The notes under the pieces were generated by a model that saw nothing but the letters and a program-made list of their open reading frames with translations, was not told where the DNA came from and did not search any database. A program made the position numbers and the translations under genes. Of a stretch of 64,000 nt of DNA, positions 8,331 to 15,997 are shown piece after piece (positions within the stretch are counted from its first letter, which is position 1; every line of letters begins with the position of its first letter). Source of the DNA: Burkholderia catarinensis. GTDB lineage: Bacteria > Pseudomonadota > Gammaproteobacteria > Burkholderiales > Burkholderiaceae. The stretch covers positions 62,001 to 126,000 of the forward strand of contig NZ_MDEQ02000005.1 in NCBI RefSeq assembly GCF_001883705.2. Reading direction: 5' to 3'.

Positions 8331-8969
8331 ATGACCACGACCCGGAAAAAAGCGCTGTCGGAGCAGGCGTCGCTGATCGAACAGGTGCAGCGCATCGCCG
8401 AAGGGCTCGGCGAGATGTTCGCGCCGTTCACCGAGGTCGTGGTGCACGACCTGCGCACGCCGGCGCACGCGATCCTCGCGATCCACAACAACCTGTCCGG
8501 ACGCGCGGTCGGAGACCCCGCGACCGAGCTCGGCCTCGCCCGCATCGCGGACGACGATTTCCCGCCGGTGCTCGCGAACTACCCGAACCGCTTCGCCGAC
8601 GGCCGCACCGCGAAAAGCACGTCGGTGGGCATCAAGGATTCGACCGGGCACTACGTGGCCGCGCTGTGCCTGAACGCGGACGTCACGCTGTTCCGAGGCT
8701 TCCAGGGCATGCTGAACCAGTTCTGCCGCACCGACGGCGAAGCCGTCGCCGAAACGCTCGACCCGGCCGGCGCGGACGCGATCCGCCAACGCATCGACGC
8801 GTTCGCGACGCGGCTCGCGACGACGCCACGCGAACTGAAGACCGACCAGCGCCGCGAACTGATGCAGACGCTGAAGGCCGACGGCTTCCTCGAGGTGCGC
8901 CGCGCGATGGAGATCGTGTCGCAGCATCTCGGCGTGTCGCGCGCGACGGTGTACAACGATGCGAAATGA
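8331..8969 (+). CDS. YheO/DauR-type transcriptional regulator (PAS_6 + HTH_22)
   Basis: A 212-residue regulator: an N-terminal YheO-like PAS domain (FAPFTEVVVHDLRTP near residue 25 through VALCLNADVTLF near 110) and a C-terminal helix-turn-helix with GFLEVRRAMEIVSQHLGVSRATVYNDAK. The architecture matches DauR, the repressor of D-arginine use in Pseudomonas, and relatives that control amino-acid deaminases. It lies 71 bases upstream of a PLP ammonia-lyase on the same strand, so local control of that gene is the simplest inference. Confidence 0.87.
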   Translation: MTTTRKKALSEQASLIEQVQRIAEGLGEMFAPFTEVVVHDLRTPAHAILAIHNNLSGRAVGDPATELGLARIADDDFPPVLANYPNRFADGRTAKSTSVGIKDSTGHYVAALCLNADVTLFRGFQGMLNQFCRTDGEAVAETLDPAGADAIRQRIDAFATRLATTPRELKTDQRRELMQTLKADGFLEVRRAMEIVSQHLGVSRATVYNDAK

Positions 8970-9040
8970 CGCAAGCGCGACGCAAGCGCGTTGGGCGCCC
9001 TGCTTTCCTGTTGACTGACCATTCCGACCATCGGGCCACC

Positions 9041-10015
9041 ATGAACTCTCCCACGCTCCCCACGTACGACGATGTTGCCGCCGCCGCGGCAAGGCTCGAA
9101 GGCCATGCGCACCGCACGCCGGTGATGACGTCGCGGACGATCGACGAAGCGCTCGGCGCGCAGGTGTTCTTCAAGTGCGAGAACCTGCAGCGCATGGGTG
9201 CATTCAAGTTCCGCGGCGCGTTCAACGCGCTGTCGCGCTTCGACGCCACGCAGCGCCGCCGTGGCGTCGTCACGTTCTCGTCCGGCAACCATGCGCAGGC
9301 GATCGCGCTGTCGGCGCGCATGCTCGGGATTCCCGCGACGATCGTGATGCCGCAGGATGCGCCCGCCGCGAAGATGGCCGCGACGCGTGGCTACGGCGGC
9401 AACGTCGTGACCTACGACCGCTACACCGATGACCGCGAGCAGATCGGGCGCGATCTCGCGGCGAAGCACGGGCTCACGCTGATCCCGCCGTACGACCACG
9501 CCGACGTGATCGCCGGCCAGGGCACGGCGGCCAAGGAGCTGTTCGATGAAGTCGGGCCGCTCGACGCGGTGTTCACGCCGCTCGGCGGCGGCGGGCTGCT
9601 GTCGGGCACCGCGCTCGCCACGCGCGCGCTGTCGCCGCACGCGAAGCTCTACGGCGTCGAGCCGGAAGCCGGCAACGATGGCCAGCAATCGTTCCGGTCC
9701 GGCGCGATCGTGCATATCGACACGCCGCGCACGATCGCCGACGGCGCGCAGACGCAGCACCTCGGCAACCTGACGTTCCCGATCATCCGCCGCGACGTCG
9801 ACGACATCCTGACTGCGACGGATGCGGAACTGGTCGACTGCATGCGCTTCTTCGCGACCCGTATGAAGATTGTCGTCGAGCCGACCGGCTGCCTGTCGTT
9901 CGCCGCCGTACGACGGATGAAGGACGCGCTGCAGGGCAAGCGCGTCGGCGTGGTGATCAGCGGCGGCAACGTCGATCTCGAGAGCTTCTGCAAGCTGGTG
10001 TCGGCGCCGGCATGA
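9041..10015 (+). CDS. PLP-dependent threonine/serine dehydratase or hydroxyaspartate ammonia-lyase
   Basis: A 324-residue fold-type II PLP enzyme. The PLP lysine is Lys56 in GAFKFRGAFN, SSGNHAQ near residue 83 binds the substrate carboxylate, GGGGLLSG near 181 binds the PLP phosphate and SGGNVDL ends the domain. There is no C-terminal ACT regulatory domain, so it is the short catabolic form related to serine racemase and threo-3-hydroxyaspartate ammonia-lyase. Products would be ammonia and a 2-oxo acid. Neighbouring regulator suggests induction by an amino acid. The exact substrate is not readable. Confidence 0.88.
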   Translation: MNSPTLPTYDDVAAAAARLEGHAHRTPVMTSRTIDEALGAQVFFKCENLQRMGAFKFRGAFNALSRFDATQRRRGVVTFSSGNHAQAIALSARMLGIPATIVMPQDAPAAKMAATRGYGGNVVTYDRYTDDREQIGRDLAAKHGLTLIPPYDHADVIAGQGTAAKELFDEVGPLDAVFTPLGGGGLLSGTALATRALSPHAKLYGVEPEAGNDGQQSFRSGAIVHIDTPRTIADGAQTQHLGNLTFPIIRRDVDDILTATDAELVDCMRFFATRMKIVVEPTGCLSFAAVRRMKDALQGKRVGVVISGGNVDLESFCKLVSAPA

Positions 10016-10132
10016 ACGGCGCGGCGCGCGTGAACATTCTGTCATCCGCGCGCCGCCGCACCTTCACGCCGCGTTAAGTTTCGCGCCCTAGACTGATTAC
10101 GTTGTCCCGAAGTCAGTCGTGAAGGAGCCACC

Positions 10133-10381
10133 ATGAATACCCACGCGATCGTCGCCGCCGCCCTGGCGGCCGTTTCCGTTTCGGCGTTCGCTCAACCGGG
10201 CGTGACGTCATCCGGTTTTCCCGCCGCATCCCCGCACAACGCAGTCGCGCCGGCAACCCACCGTTCGCCCGGCGCGTTGCCGGCCGCCGGCTTCGTGCTC
10301 GCGAAGATCGATCAGAACAATACGCCGCCCGATCGCGGCGGCGACCCGAGCGGCCGCGCGCACGCCGGCTCCCGCATGTAA
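10133..10381 (+). CDS. Small exported protein of unknown function
   Basis: An 82-residue protein with a clear signal peptide (MNTHAIVAAALAAVSVSAFA, cleavage before QPG) followed by a Pro/Ala/Gly-rich mature part and a hydrophilic tail. AAGGAG precedes the ATG at the right spacing, which together with the signal peptide supports a real gene. It is probably periplasmic. No family recognised; similar short exported proteins are common in Burkholderia. Confidence 0.7.
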   Translation: MNTHAIVAAALAAVSVSAFAQPGVTSSGFPAASPHNAVAPATHRSPGALPAAGFVLAKIDQNNTPPDRGGDPSGRAHAGSRM

Positions 10382-10402
10382 CGGGGCGCCGGTCCGCCAC
10401 GC

Positions 10403-11227
10403 TCAGAACGACGGCAGCGACGGATCGCGTGCGGCGAGGATGTCGTCGGTGCGCCGCTGCAGCGCGCCGTCGATCGTCTCCGGTTGCGGAATCAGCCAGT
10501 AGCGCCCTGCGCGGATGCCGTCGAACACTCGCTCGGCGAATGCGTCGGGCGTGAGCCCGTGCGCGTTCAGCATCGAGCGCATCGTGTCGACGAAGCCGCG
10601 CACCTCGGGCCGGTCGTGCGCCGCGCCGAACGGATCGTTGAAGATGCCCGACTGCACGGGGCCCGGCGCGAGCAGCGACACGCCGACCGGCGCGCCAAGC
10701 ATCTTCAGTTCGCCGTACAGCGATTCGGTCAGCGCGACCACCGCGAATTTGGTCGCCGAATAAGGCGACATCAGCGGGCTGGGCAGGAACCCGCCGACCG
10801 ATGCGGTATTCACGACCCGTGCCGGCACGTTGCGTTCGAGCATCCGCGGCACGAAGCTGCGGATCCCGTTCAGCACGCCGTGCACATTGATCGCGAAGCT
10901 GCGTTCGAAGCGCTCCGGCGTGATTTCCCAGCTGAAGCCGGTCGCCATCACGCCCGCGTTGTTGAACAGCAGGTCGACGCCGCCGAAACGCCGCCATGCG
11001 GCTTCCGCCAGCGCGTCGACGGCTTCCGGCCGGCTGACGTCGGTCGGCACGCACAGCACGTCGGTGTCGAGCGTCGCGGCGAACGCGTCGAGCTTCGCCG
11101 GGTCGAGATCGGCCAGCACGACGCGCATGCCGAGCGCGGCCGCGCGGCGCGCGAGCCCGCTGCCGATGCCGCTGGCCGCGCCGGTGATCACGGCGGTGCC
11201 GCCGTCGAAGCGAATCGAATTCGTCAT
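10403..11227 (-). CDS. SDR family oxidoreductase
   Basis: A 274-residue SDR with TGAASGIGSGLARRA near residue 16, NNAGVMATG near 90, Ser in NTASVGGF near 142 and YSATK near 155. The long C-terminal part after PGPVQSGIF (GRYWLIPQPETI near 245) is typical of the extended-tail group annotated as SDR or ketoacyl reductase. It is last in the minus-strand operon 14143-10403, five bases after the preceding gene. Substrate unknown. Confidence 0.85.
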   Translation of the reverse strand: MTNSIRFDGGTAVITGAASGIGSGLARRAAALGMRVVLADLDPAKLDAFAATLDTDVLCVPTDVSRPEAVDALAEAAWRRFGGVDLLFNNAGVMATGFSWEITPERFERSFAINVHGVLNGIRSFVPRMLERNVPARVVNTASVGGFLPSPLMSPYSATKFAVVALTESLYGELKMLGAPVGVSLLAPGPVQSGIFNDPFGAAHDRPEVRGFVDTMRSMLNAHGLTPDAFAERVFDGIRAGRYWLIPQPETIDGALQRRTDDILAARDPSLPSF

Positions 11228-11232
11228 GTCGG

Positions 11233-12108
11233 TCACAGTCCTGTCGGGTCGATGAGGGGGTGCGCGTACGCGGGAATCACCGGCGGCGGCAGCGGCGTAC
11301 GGCCGTCGAGCGAACGCACCGCGAGCTGCTGCGCGAGCGGGAAATGCAGGCTGTGCGTGACGAGGCCCGTGCGTTCGCGCGCCGGCAGGCGGCACAGCGC
11401 GAGCGCGGTTTCGGCGAGATACGCGACGTCCTCGGTCGGATAGCCTTCGGGGATGTAGCGCGCCGCGCCCGGCGTGCGGATCGCCGTGCTCGGCGCGACG
11501 AGATTCACCGCGATGCCGTCGGCTTCGAGTTCGGCCGCGAGCCCCTGCGTGAAGCGCGACAGCGCGGCCTTCGCCGCCGCATAGACGGTCGCGCCGCCCG
11601 CGCGCGAGAAATCGTCGAACGGCCGCAGCGGCGGCAGCGCCGTCACCGAGCCGACGTTCACGATCCAGCCGGCGCCGCGTGCGCGCATCAACGGGATCGC
11701 GGCCTGCGCCAGCGCGAACGGAATGCGCAGGTAGTGTTCGATCGTCGTGTCGAACATCGTCATCGGCATCGCGTCGACGCACGCGTAGTCGGCCACGCCT
11801 GCGTTGTTGACGAGGATGTCGAGGCCGCCGGCCGCCTGCGCCGCGCGCCCGACGAGCGCATCGCGTTCGGCCGCGTTCGACAGGTCCGCTGCGAGCGCGA
11901 TCGCGCGGCCGCCTGCCTGTTCGATCAGCGCAACCGTTTCGGCGAGCGTGCCGGCGGTGCCGGCCGATTGCGCGAGGCTGCGCGCCGTCACGACGACGGT
12001 CGCGCCTTCGGATGCGAGGCGCTGCGCGATCGCGCGGCCGATGCCGCGGCTCGCGCCCGTCACGAGCGCGCACTTGCCGGCCAGTACGCCGGTTCGGTTA
12101 TCGGTCAT
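11233..12108 (-). CDS. SDR family oxidoreductase
   Basis: A 291-residue SDR: TGASRGIGRAIAQRL near residue 18, NNAGVADY near 105, Ser in NVGSVTAL and YAAAK. An insertion of about ten residues (PLRPFDDFSRAGGAT) separates the catalytic Ser and Tyr, and a long C-terminal extension (PLPPPVIPAYAHPLIDPTGL) follows the fold. ATG 12108 is chosen because AGGAGACAACG precedes it. It overlaps nothing and sits 31 bases after the MDR gene, so the same operon. Substrate unknown. Confidence 0.84.
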   Translation of the reverse strand: MTDNRTGVLAGKCALVTGASRGIGRAIAQRLASEGATVVVTARSLAQSAGTAGTLAETVALIEQAGGRAIALAADLSNAAERDALVGRAAQAAGGLDILVNNAGVADYACVDAMPMTMFDTTIEHYLRIPFALAQAAIPLMRARGAGWIVNVGSVTALPPLRPFDDFSRAGGATVYAAAKAALSRFTQGLAAELEADGIAVNLVAPSTAIRTPGAARYIPEGYPTEDVAYLAETALALCRLPARERTGLVTHSLHFPLAQQLAVRSLDGRTPLPPPVIPAYAHPLIDPTGL

Positions 12109-12139
12109 CGTTGTCTCCTGTGAGGTGCGTGCGGGCCGC

Positions 12140-13132
12140 TCAGCCGGCGATATCCGCAACATGAAGCACCAGCTTCGTTTTCGCCTCGCCCGTTTGAACG
12201 AGATCGAGCGCTTGCGCCGCCTGTTCGAGCGGAAAACAGTCGAAACGCGGCACGCGCAGCGTGCGCCGCCCGAGCTGTTCCGCGATCAGACCGAGCGTGC
12301 CGCCGCTCGGCATCCGGCTGTAGGTCATCGCGGTGCGCAGGCCGCGCCGCGCGGCTTCGGCGGCCGTCGCGGCCAGCCGCTGCGCATCGCCGGCTGCCAG
12401 CGTCATGATGTTCACCAGCGTGCCGCCCGGCGCGAGCAGGTCGAGCGCGGCGGGCAGCGTGTCGCCGCCGACTGCGTCGAGCACGAGGTCGACGCCGCCG
12501 GGCGCCCATGCGCGCAGCGCCGCGGCGATGTCCTGCGCGCGATAGTCGATGCCGACCTCCGCGCCCAGCGATTCGACCGTGTCGCGGTTGCGCGCCGAAC
12601 ACGTCACGGCGACGCGCGCGCCGGCCTGCACCGCGAGCTGGATCGCGAACGTGCCGACCGCGCCCGCGCCGCCGTGCACCAGCACGGTCTGGCCCGCCCG
12701 CAGCCCGCCGTCGTCGAACAGGCCGGCCCACGCGGCGAGCGCGGGCGTCGGCGTCGCGGCCGCTTCCGCCAGGCTCACCGCGTCGGGCAAGCGCACGACC
12801 GAGTCGTGGCGCACCGCGACGTATTCCGCATACGCGCCCCAGCGCCCCGCGCCGACGTCGGTCTGCGCGAACACGCGCATGCCGGGCGCGAAACCGTCGA
12901 CGCCGTCGCCGACCGCCTCGACCACGCCCGCCGCATCGAAGCCGATCACGAACGGAAACGTGTACTGCATGAACGCGCCGAGATAGCCTTCGCGGCATTT
13001 CCAGTCGGCGGGATTGACGCCCGCATACGCGACGCGGATCAGCACGTCGCCGGGGCCCGGCTTCGGTGCCGGCACGTCGGCCAGCCGTAAAGCGTCGGAA
13101 TGGCCGACGCGGTCGATCAACAGGGCTCGCAT
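12140..13132 (-). CDS. Zinc-independent quinone-oxidoreductase-type MDR protein
   Basis: A 330-residue medium-chain dehydrogenase/reductase. GroES-like N-terminal domain with AGVNPADWKCREG and GFDAAGVVEAVGDGVD, then a Rossmann domain with VLVHGGAGAVGTFAIQLA near residue 150. No zinc-binding cysteine lobe is visible, so it belongs to the quinone oxidoreductase group that reduces C=C or quinones with NADPH. Two in-frame ATGs lie six bases apart (13138 and 13132); the GGAG at eight bases favours the second. Part of the operon with Dabb-type proteins and SDRs. Substrate unknown. Confidence 0.86.
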   Translation of the reverse strand: MRALLIDRVGHSDALRLADVPAPKPGPGDVLIRVAYAGVNPADWKCREGYLGAFMQYTFPFVIGFDAAGVVEAVGDGVDGFAPGMRVFAQTDVGAGRWGAYAEYVAVRHDSVVRLPDAVSLAEAAATPTPALAAWAGLFDDGGLRAGQTVLVHGGAGAVGTFAIQLAVQAGARVAVTCSARNRDTVESLGAEVGIDYRAQDIAAALRAWAPGGVDLVLDAVGGDTLPAALDLLAPGGTLVNIMTLAAGDAQRLAATAAEAARRGLRTAMTYSRMPSGGTLGLIAEQLGRRTLRVPRFDCFPLEQAAQALDLVQTGEAKTKLVLHVADIAG

Positions 13133-13176
13133 CTTCATGTCTCCAGGGTTGTTGTCGGCGCGGTGTGCGCCAAGCG

Positions 13177-13809
13177 TCACGCCGCCATGTCGGCCAGCAG
13201 GCTCGACGCGAGCGGACAGAACGCATGCGAGATCGCATCGACCGTCCAGTCGGGGCTTTCGGCATCGAACCGGCGGTCGACCCAGCCCCAGTGATACGGA
13301 TGCATCAGGTATTCGCCGAGCAGATCGCCGACGTACGCGAATTCCTGCTGCCATACGTGCGTCCATGTGCCGGGCGTCGCGATCCGGCTCAGGCGCCAGT
13401 TGCGGATGCCGGGCATGAACGCGGGCATCTGCAGCAGTTCGCGTTCGAGCGCGGCGCGCTGCGCTTCGCTTGCCTGCGGCCGCACGCGCAGCATCAGCGT
13501 GCGCCACACGCCGTCGCGCAACGCCGGCTCGCGCAGGCCGGCGCCGATCGTATGGCACACGGCGGCGTCGATGCGTGCGATGCCCGGCAGTTGCGCCAGC
13601 GCGGCGAAATCCGCTTCGGCACCGATCGCCCGTTCGTCACGCAACACGTCGAGCGTGTAGTCGCCCGCGCCCCAACTGCCTTCCTGATTGCGCGCGAGCG
13701 CCACGCGTTTCGCACCGGCCAGCGCGTGCGCGGCCTCGTGCAATGCGCGTTCGATTGCGTCGGCGTCGTGATCCGCCGAAACGAATACCTGTGCCGTGTC
13801 ATGCCGCAT
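13177..13809 (-). CDS. Dabb (stress-responsive alpha/beta barrel) domain protein
   Basis: A 210-residue protein whose C-terminal half (LPGIARIDAAVCHTIG, then WTHVWQQEFAYVGDLLGEYLMHPYHWGWVDRRFD) fits the Dabb/dimeric alpha-beta barrel pattern. Such proteins act as dimeric enzymes or accessory proteins in catabolic operons; most have no assigned reaction. It overlaps the upstream gene by 11 bases and lies 44 bases before the MDR gene, so operon membership is clear. Confidence 0.75.
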   Translation of the reverse strand: MRHDTAQVFVSADHDADAIERALHEAAHALAGAKRVALARNQEGSWGAGDYTLDVLRDERAIGAEADFAALAQLPGIARIDAAVCHTIGAGLREPALRDGVWRTLMLRVRPQASEAQRAALERELLQMPAFMPGIRNWRLSRIATPGTWTHVWQQEFAYVGDLLGEYLMHPYHWGWVDRRFDAESPDWTVDAISHAFCPLASSLLADMAA

Positions 13810-14143
13810 GGTCGACCTCCGTCAGCGCGGGCAGCGGCGCATCGGCGTCCGTCATCACGTGGCGGCGGCGCATGTCGCACAGCGCGTCGACGGCCATCCA
13901 GAAACCGACCACGTCGGCATCCGTCAGCGCGCGCATCCGGTAATAGGCCGGCGCGTCCGCCACGTGCCAGGTCAGCCACAGCGTGCACGGCTGCCCCGGC
14001 ACCGCGACGGGCGGCGACACCCAGCGGCCGGCCGCCGTCAACCCGCGCGCCGCATGGCCCGGCAGGTAACGGTCGCGCAGCAGCGCGAGCACGTCGGGAA
14101 TGCGCTCGGGCGCGAGCGTGATTTCGTCTACGATCTGGATCAT
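13799..14143 (-). CDS. Conserved small protein, Dabb/NIPSNAP-like
   Basis: A 114-residue protein (IQIVDEITLAPERIPDVLALLRDRYLPG near the N-terminus; LWLTWHVADAPAYYRMRA in the middle) of the size and alternating pattern of dimeric ferredoxin-like barrel proteins. It is the first gene of the minus-strand operon and is divergent from the AraC regulator. Its stop overlaps the next gene by 11 bases. Assignment to the fold is moderate; function unknown. Confidence 0.65.
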   Translation of the reverse strand: MIQIVDEITLAPERIPDVLALLRDRYLPGHAARGLTAAGRWVSPPVAVPGQPCTLWLTWHVADAPAYYRMRALTDADVVGFWMAVDALCDMRRRHVMTDADAPLPALTEVDHAA

Positions 14144-14310
14144 TCGCGTGTCGTCCGTGGTCGTTCGGTCAGGGGATGCGTGGCCGGCCTACGCCGTTCC
14201 GGCGAGGCCGCAGGCGGCCGGCGTGGATAGCATTCTTGCGTGGCGACGGTTCGCGGACCCCTACCGGCCCGCTCACCCGCCCCTGTCGCAACGATCAGAT
14301 CGGGAGACTC

Positions 14311-15369
14311 ATGAAACAGCGCGCCATGCCGGCCAGCGGCCGCGTCCTGCCGGGCCTCGGCGCGCGCCTGCTGAGCGAACTCGCGCGCAGCGGCGCGCCG
14401 CCGGCCGACCGGGATGCACCGCCGCCGCAAGCGGCGACGACGCCGGGCGGCTTCGTCGCGCTGTACCGCGACGCGATCGAGCGGCTCGAGGCGCAGGTCG
14501 CGCGCGGCGACGGCCATCCGCCGATGCGCAAGCAGGAAGTCGACCTGATGTGCCGCTGCCTGCTGAGCTGCGCGACGCTCGCCGACGCGATCCGCTGCGC
14601 GCGCGAATTCTGCGAGATGCTGACGCCGCGCGCCGGCGTGCTGTCGCTCACGGTGCGCGACGCTCGCGCGACGTTCCGGATGGACTCGCTGCGCCGCACG
14701 CGCAGCCCGGCCGCGTGCCTCGTCGACCTGACGGGGCTGTTCTGCTATCTGCAGCTGTTCGGCTGGCTGATCGGGCAGCCGCTGCGGCCGACCGGCGTAT
14801 GGCTCGGCCATCCGCGCCGCGACGACGCGATGCCGCTGCTCGGGCTGTTCAATGCGCCGGTCGACGTCGGCCGTCAAACCTACGGCTTCGCGTTCGACGC
14901 GGCGCGGCTCGATTGCCGCGTGATCCGGCAGCCGGGCGAACTCGACGCGTTTCTCGTCGACTTCCCGTTTCGTCTGATCGATGCGGCGCCGGCCGTCGTG
15001 TCGTGGGCGCAGCAGGTGCGCGGTTTTCTCGATGCGGCGCTCGCGCACGAACAGGCGCTGCCGCCGCTCGCGGAGCTGGCCGCGTGGCTTGGCGTCAGCG
15101 ACGCGACATTGCGGCGGCGGCTCGCAACCGAAGGCAGCGGATATCACATGCTGCGCGAGCAATGCCTGGCCGACGCGGCACGGCGATGCCTGCACGAGAC
15201 CGACTGGCCGGTGACACGCGTGGCCGCGCATCTCGGCTTCGGCGGCGAGGAAGCGTTCCGGCGCGCGTTCGTGCGCTGGACGGGCGTGGCGCCGAGCCGG
15301 TTCAGGCGCGACTGCGCGACCTCAAATCACCCGGTTTCGTCAGACGAGAAACGCGGCGCCGGCGCATGA
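14311..15369 (+). CDS. AraC-family transcriptional regulator
   Basis: A 352-residue regulator with the OruR/ToxR-like N-terminal ligand domain (Arabinose_bd type; GGFVALYRDAIERLEAQVARGD near 46, then GVLSLTVRDARATFRMD near 110) and a C-terminal AraC DNA-binding domain: LAELAAWLGVSDATLRRRLATEG near 255 and VTRVAAHLGFGGEEAFRRAFVRWTG near 310. ATG 14311 is preceded by GGGAG. Divergent from the Dabb/MDR/SDR operon, separated by 167 bases, so it probably activates that operon in response to its substrate. Confidence 0.92.
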   Translation: MKQRAMPASGRVLPGLGARLLSELARSGAPPADRDAPPPQAATTPGGFVALYRDAIERLEAQVARGDGHPPMRKQEVDLMCRCLLSCATLADAIRCAREFCEMLTPRAGVLSLTVRDARATFRMDSLRRTRSPAACLVDLTGLFCYLQLFGWLIGQPLRPTGVWLGHPRRDDAMPLLGLFNAPVDVGRQTYGFAFDAARLDCRVIRQPGELDAFLVDFPFRLIDAAPAVVSWAQQVRGFLDAALAHEQALPPLAELAAWLGVSDATLRRRLATEGSGYHMLREQCLADAARRCLHETDWPVTRVAAHLGFGGEEAFRRAFVRWTGVAPSRFRRDCATSNHPVSSDEKRGAGA

Positions 15370-15469
15370 AAGAAAGGATTTCGAAAGATTTTTTTGCCGA
15401 GCGATGACGTTTTTTCGCATCCCCGCGCGGCGCGGCAATTGACGCGCCGGAGCGCACGCCATTACCCTT

Positions 15470-15640
15470 GCGCGCTGATGGTTCCCGGAGACGGGATCAA
15501 AAGGGAACGCAGGAGAGGCCACGCCTCGAATCTGCGGCTGCCCCCGCAACTGTAAGCGGCGAATCCGTGCCACTGCATGCCACTGGGAAACCGGGAAGGC
15601 CGGCGCAGATGACGACCCGCGAGCCAGGAGACCTGCCATC
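15470..15640 (+). ncRNA. Cobalamin (adenosylcobalamin) riboswitch
   Basis: The leader shows the core cobalamin riboswitch in order: a P3-like arm GGTTCCCGGAGACGGGATCAAAAGGGAAC, CCCCCGCAACTGTAAGCGG near 15541-15558, CCACTGGGAAACCGGGAAGG and the B12 box GAGCCAGGAGACCTGCC at 15621-15637. It lies upstream of a BtuB-like receptor on the same strand, so high cobalamin should reduce receptor expression. Boundaries are approximate. Confidence 0.93.
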
Positions 15641-15997
15641 GACCCGAGGTCCAAGCAGCCGCACCGGGCGGGGTGTCCCGATGCGCCAAGCACCGCCTTT
15701 TGGCGGTCGCCCGTTGCATGGACGGCCCGACCTCAGGATCCGCCAGATGTCCACCGTTATCGAATCCGCTTCCGCGCCGGCAGCGTCGCGCCGACACGCC
15801 GTCGGCATGCACGGCCCGCCCGCGTGGCCGCGCCGTTCCAGTTCGATCGCGCCCGCCGGCCTGCGCCGCGCCGACGCCCGCGACGCCGGGCCGCTCGGCC
15901 CGGTCGCGCGATAACCCGATCACCGACAACAAAACCGGCGCTGCCCGCCGCCCGCTCACGATCGCCGCACGCACAGCCCGACAGCAACTACCGCCTC
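15641..15997 (+). other. Long leader between riboswitch and btuB-like gene
   Basis: About 356 bases follow the B12 box before the receptor start, long for this arrangement. It contains a possible 55-codon leader frame from 15747 to 15914 with an AGGA eight bases before its ATG, but the product is low-complexity Ala/Arg/Ser and matches nothing known. No T-run terminator is evident, so the expression platform could act on translation. Confidence 0.45.

Noticed and set aside
15747..15914. A functional small gene (e.g. CbtB-like) between the riboswitch and the receptor
   Set aside because: No membrane segment or His motif of CbtB and a low-complexity product; kept only as a possible leader frame.
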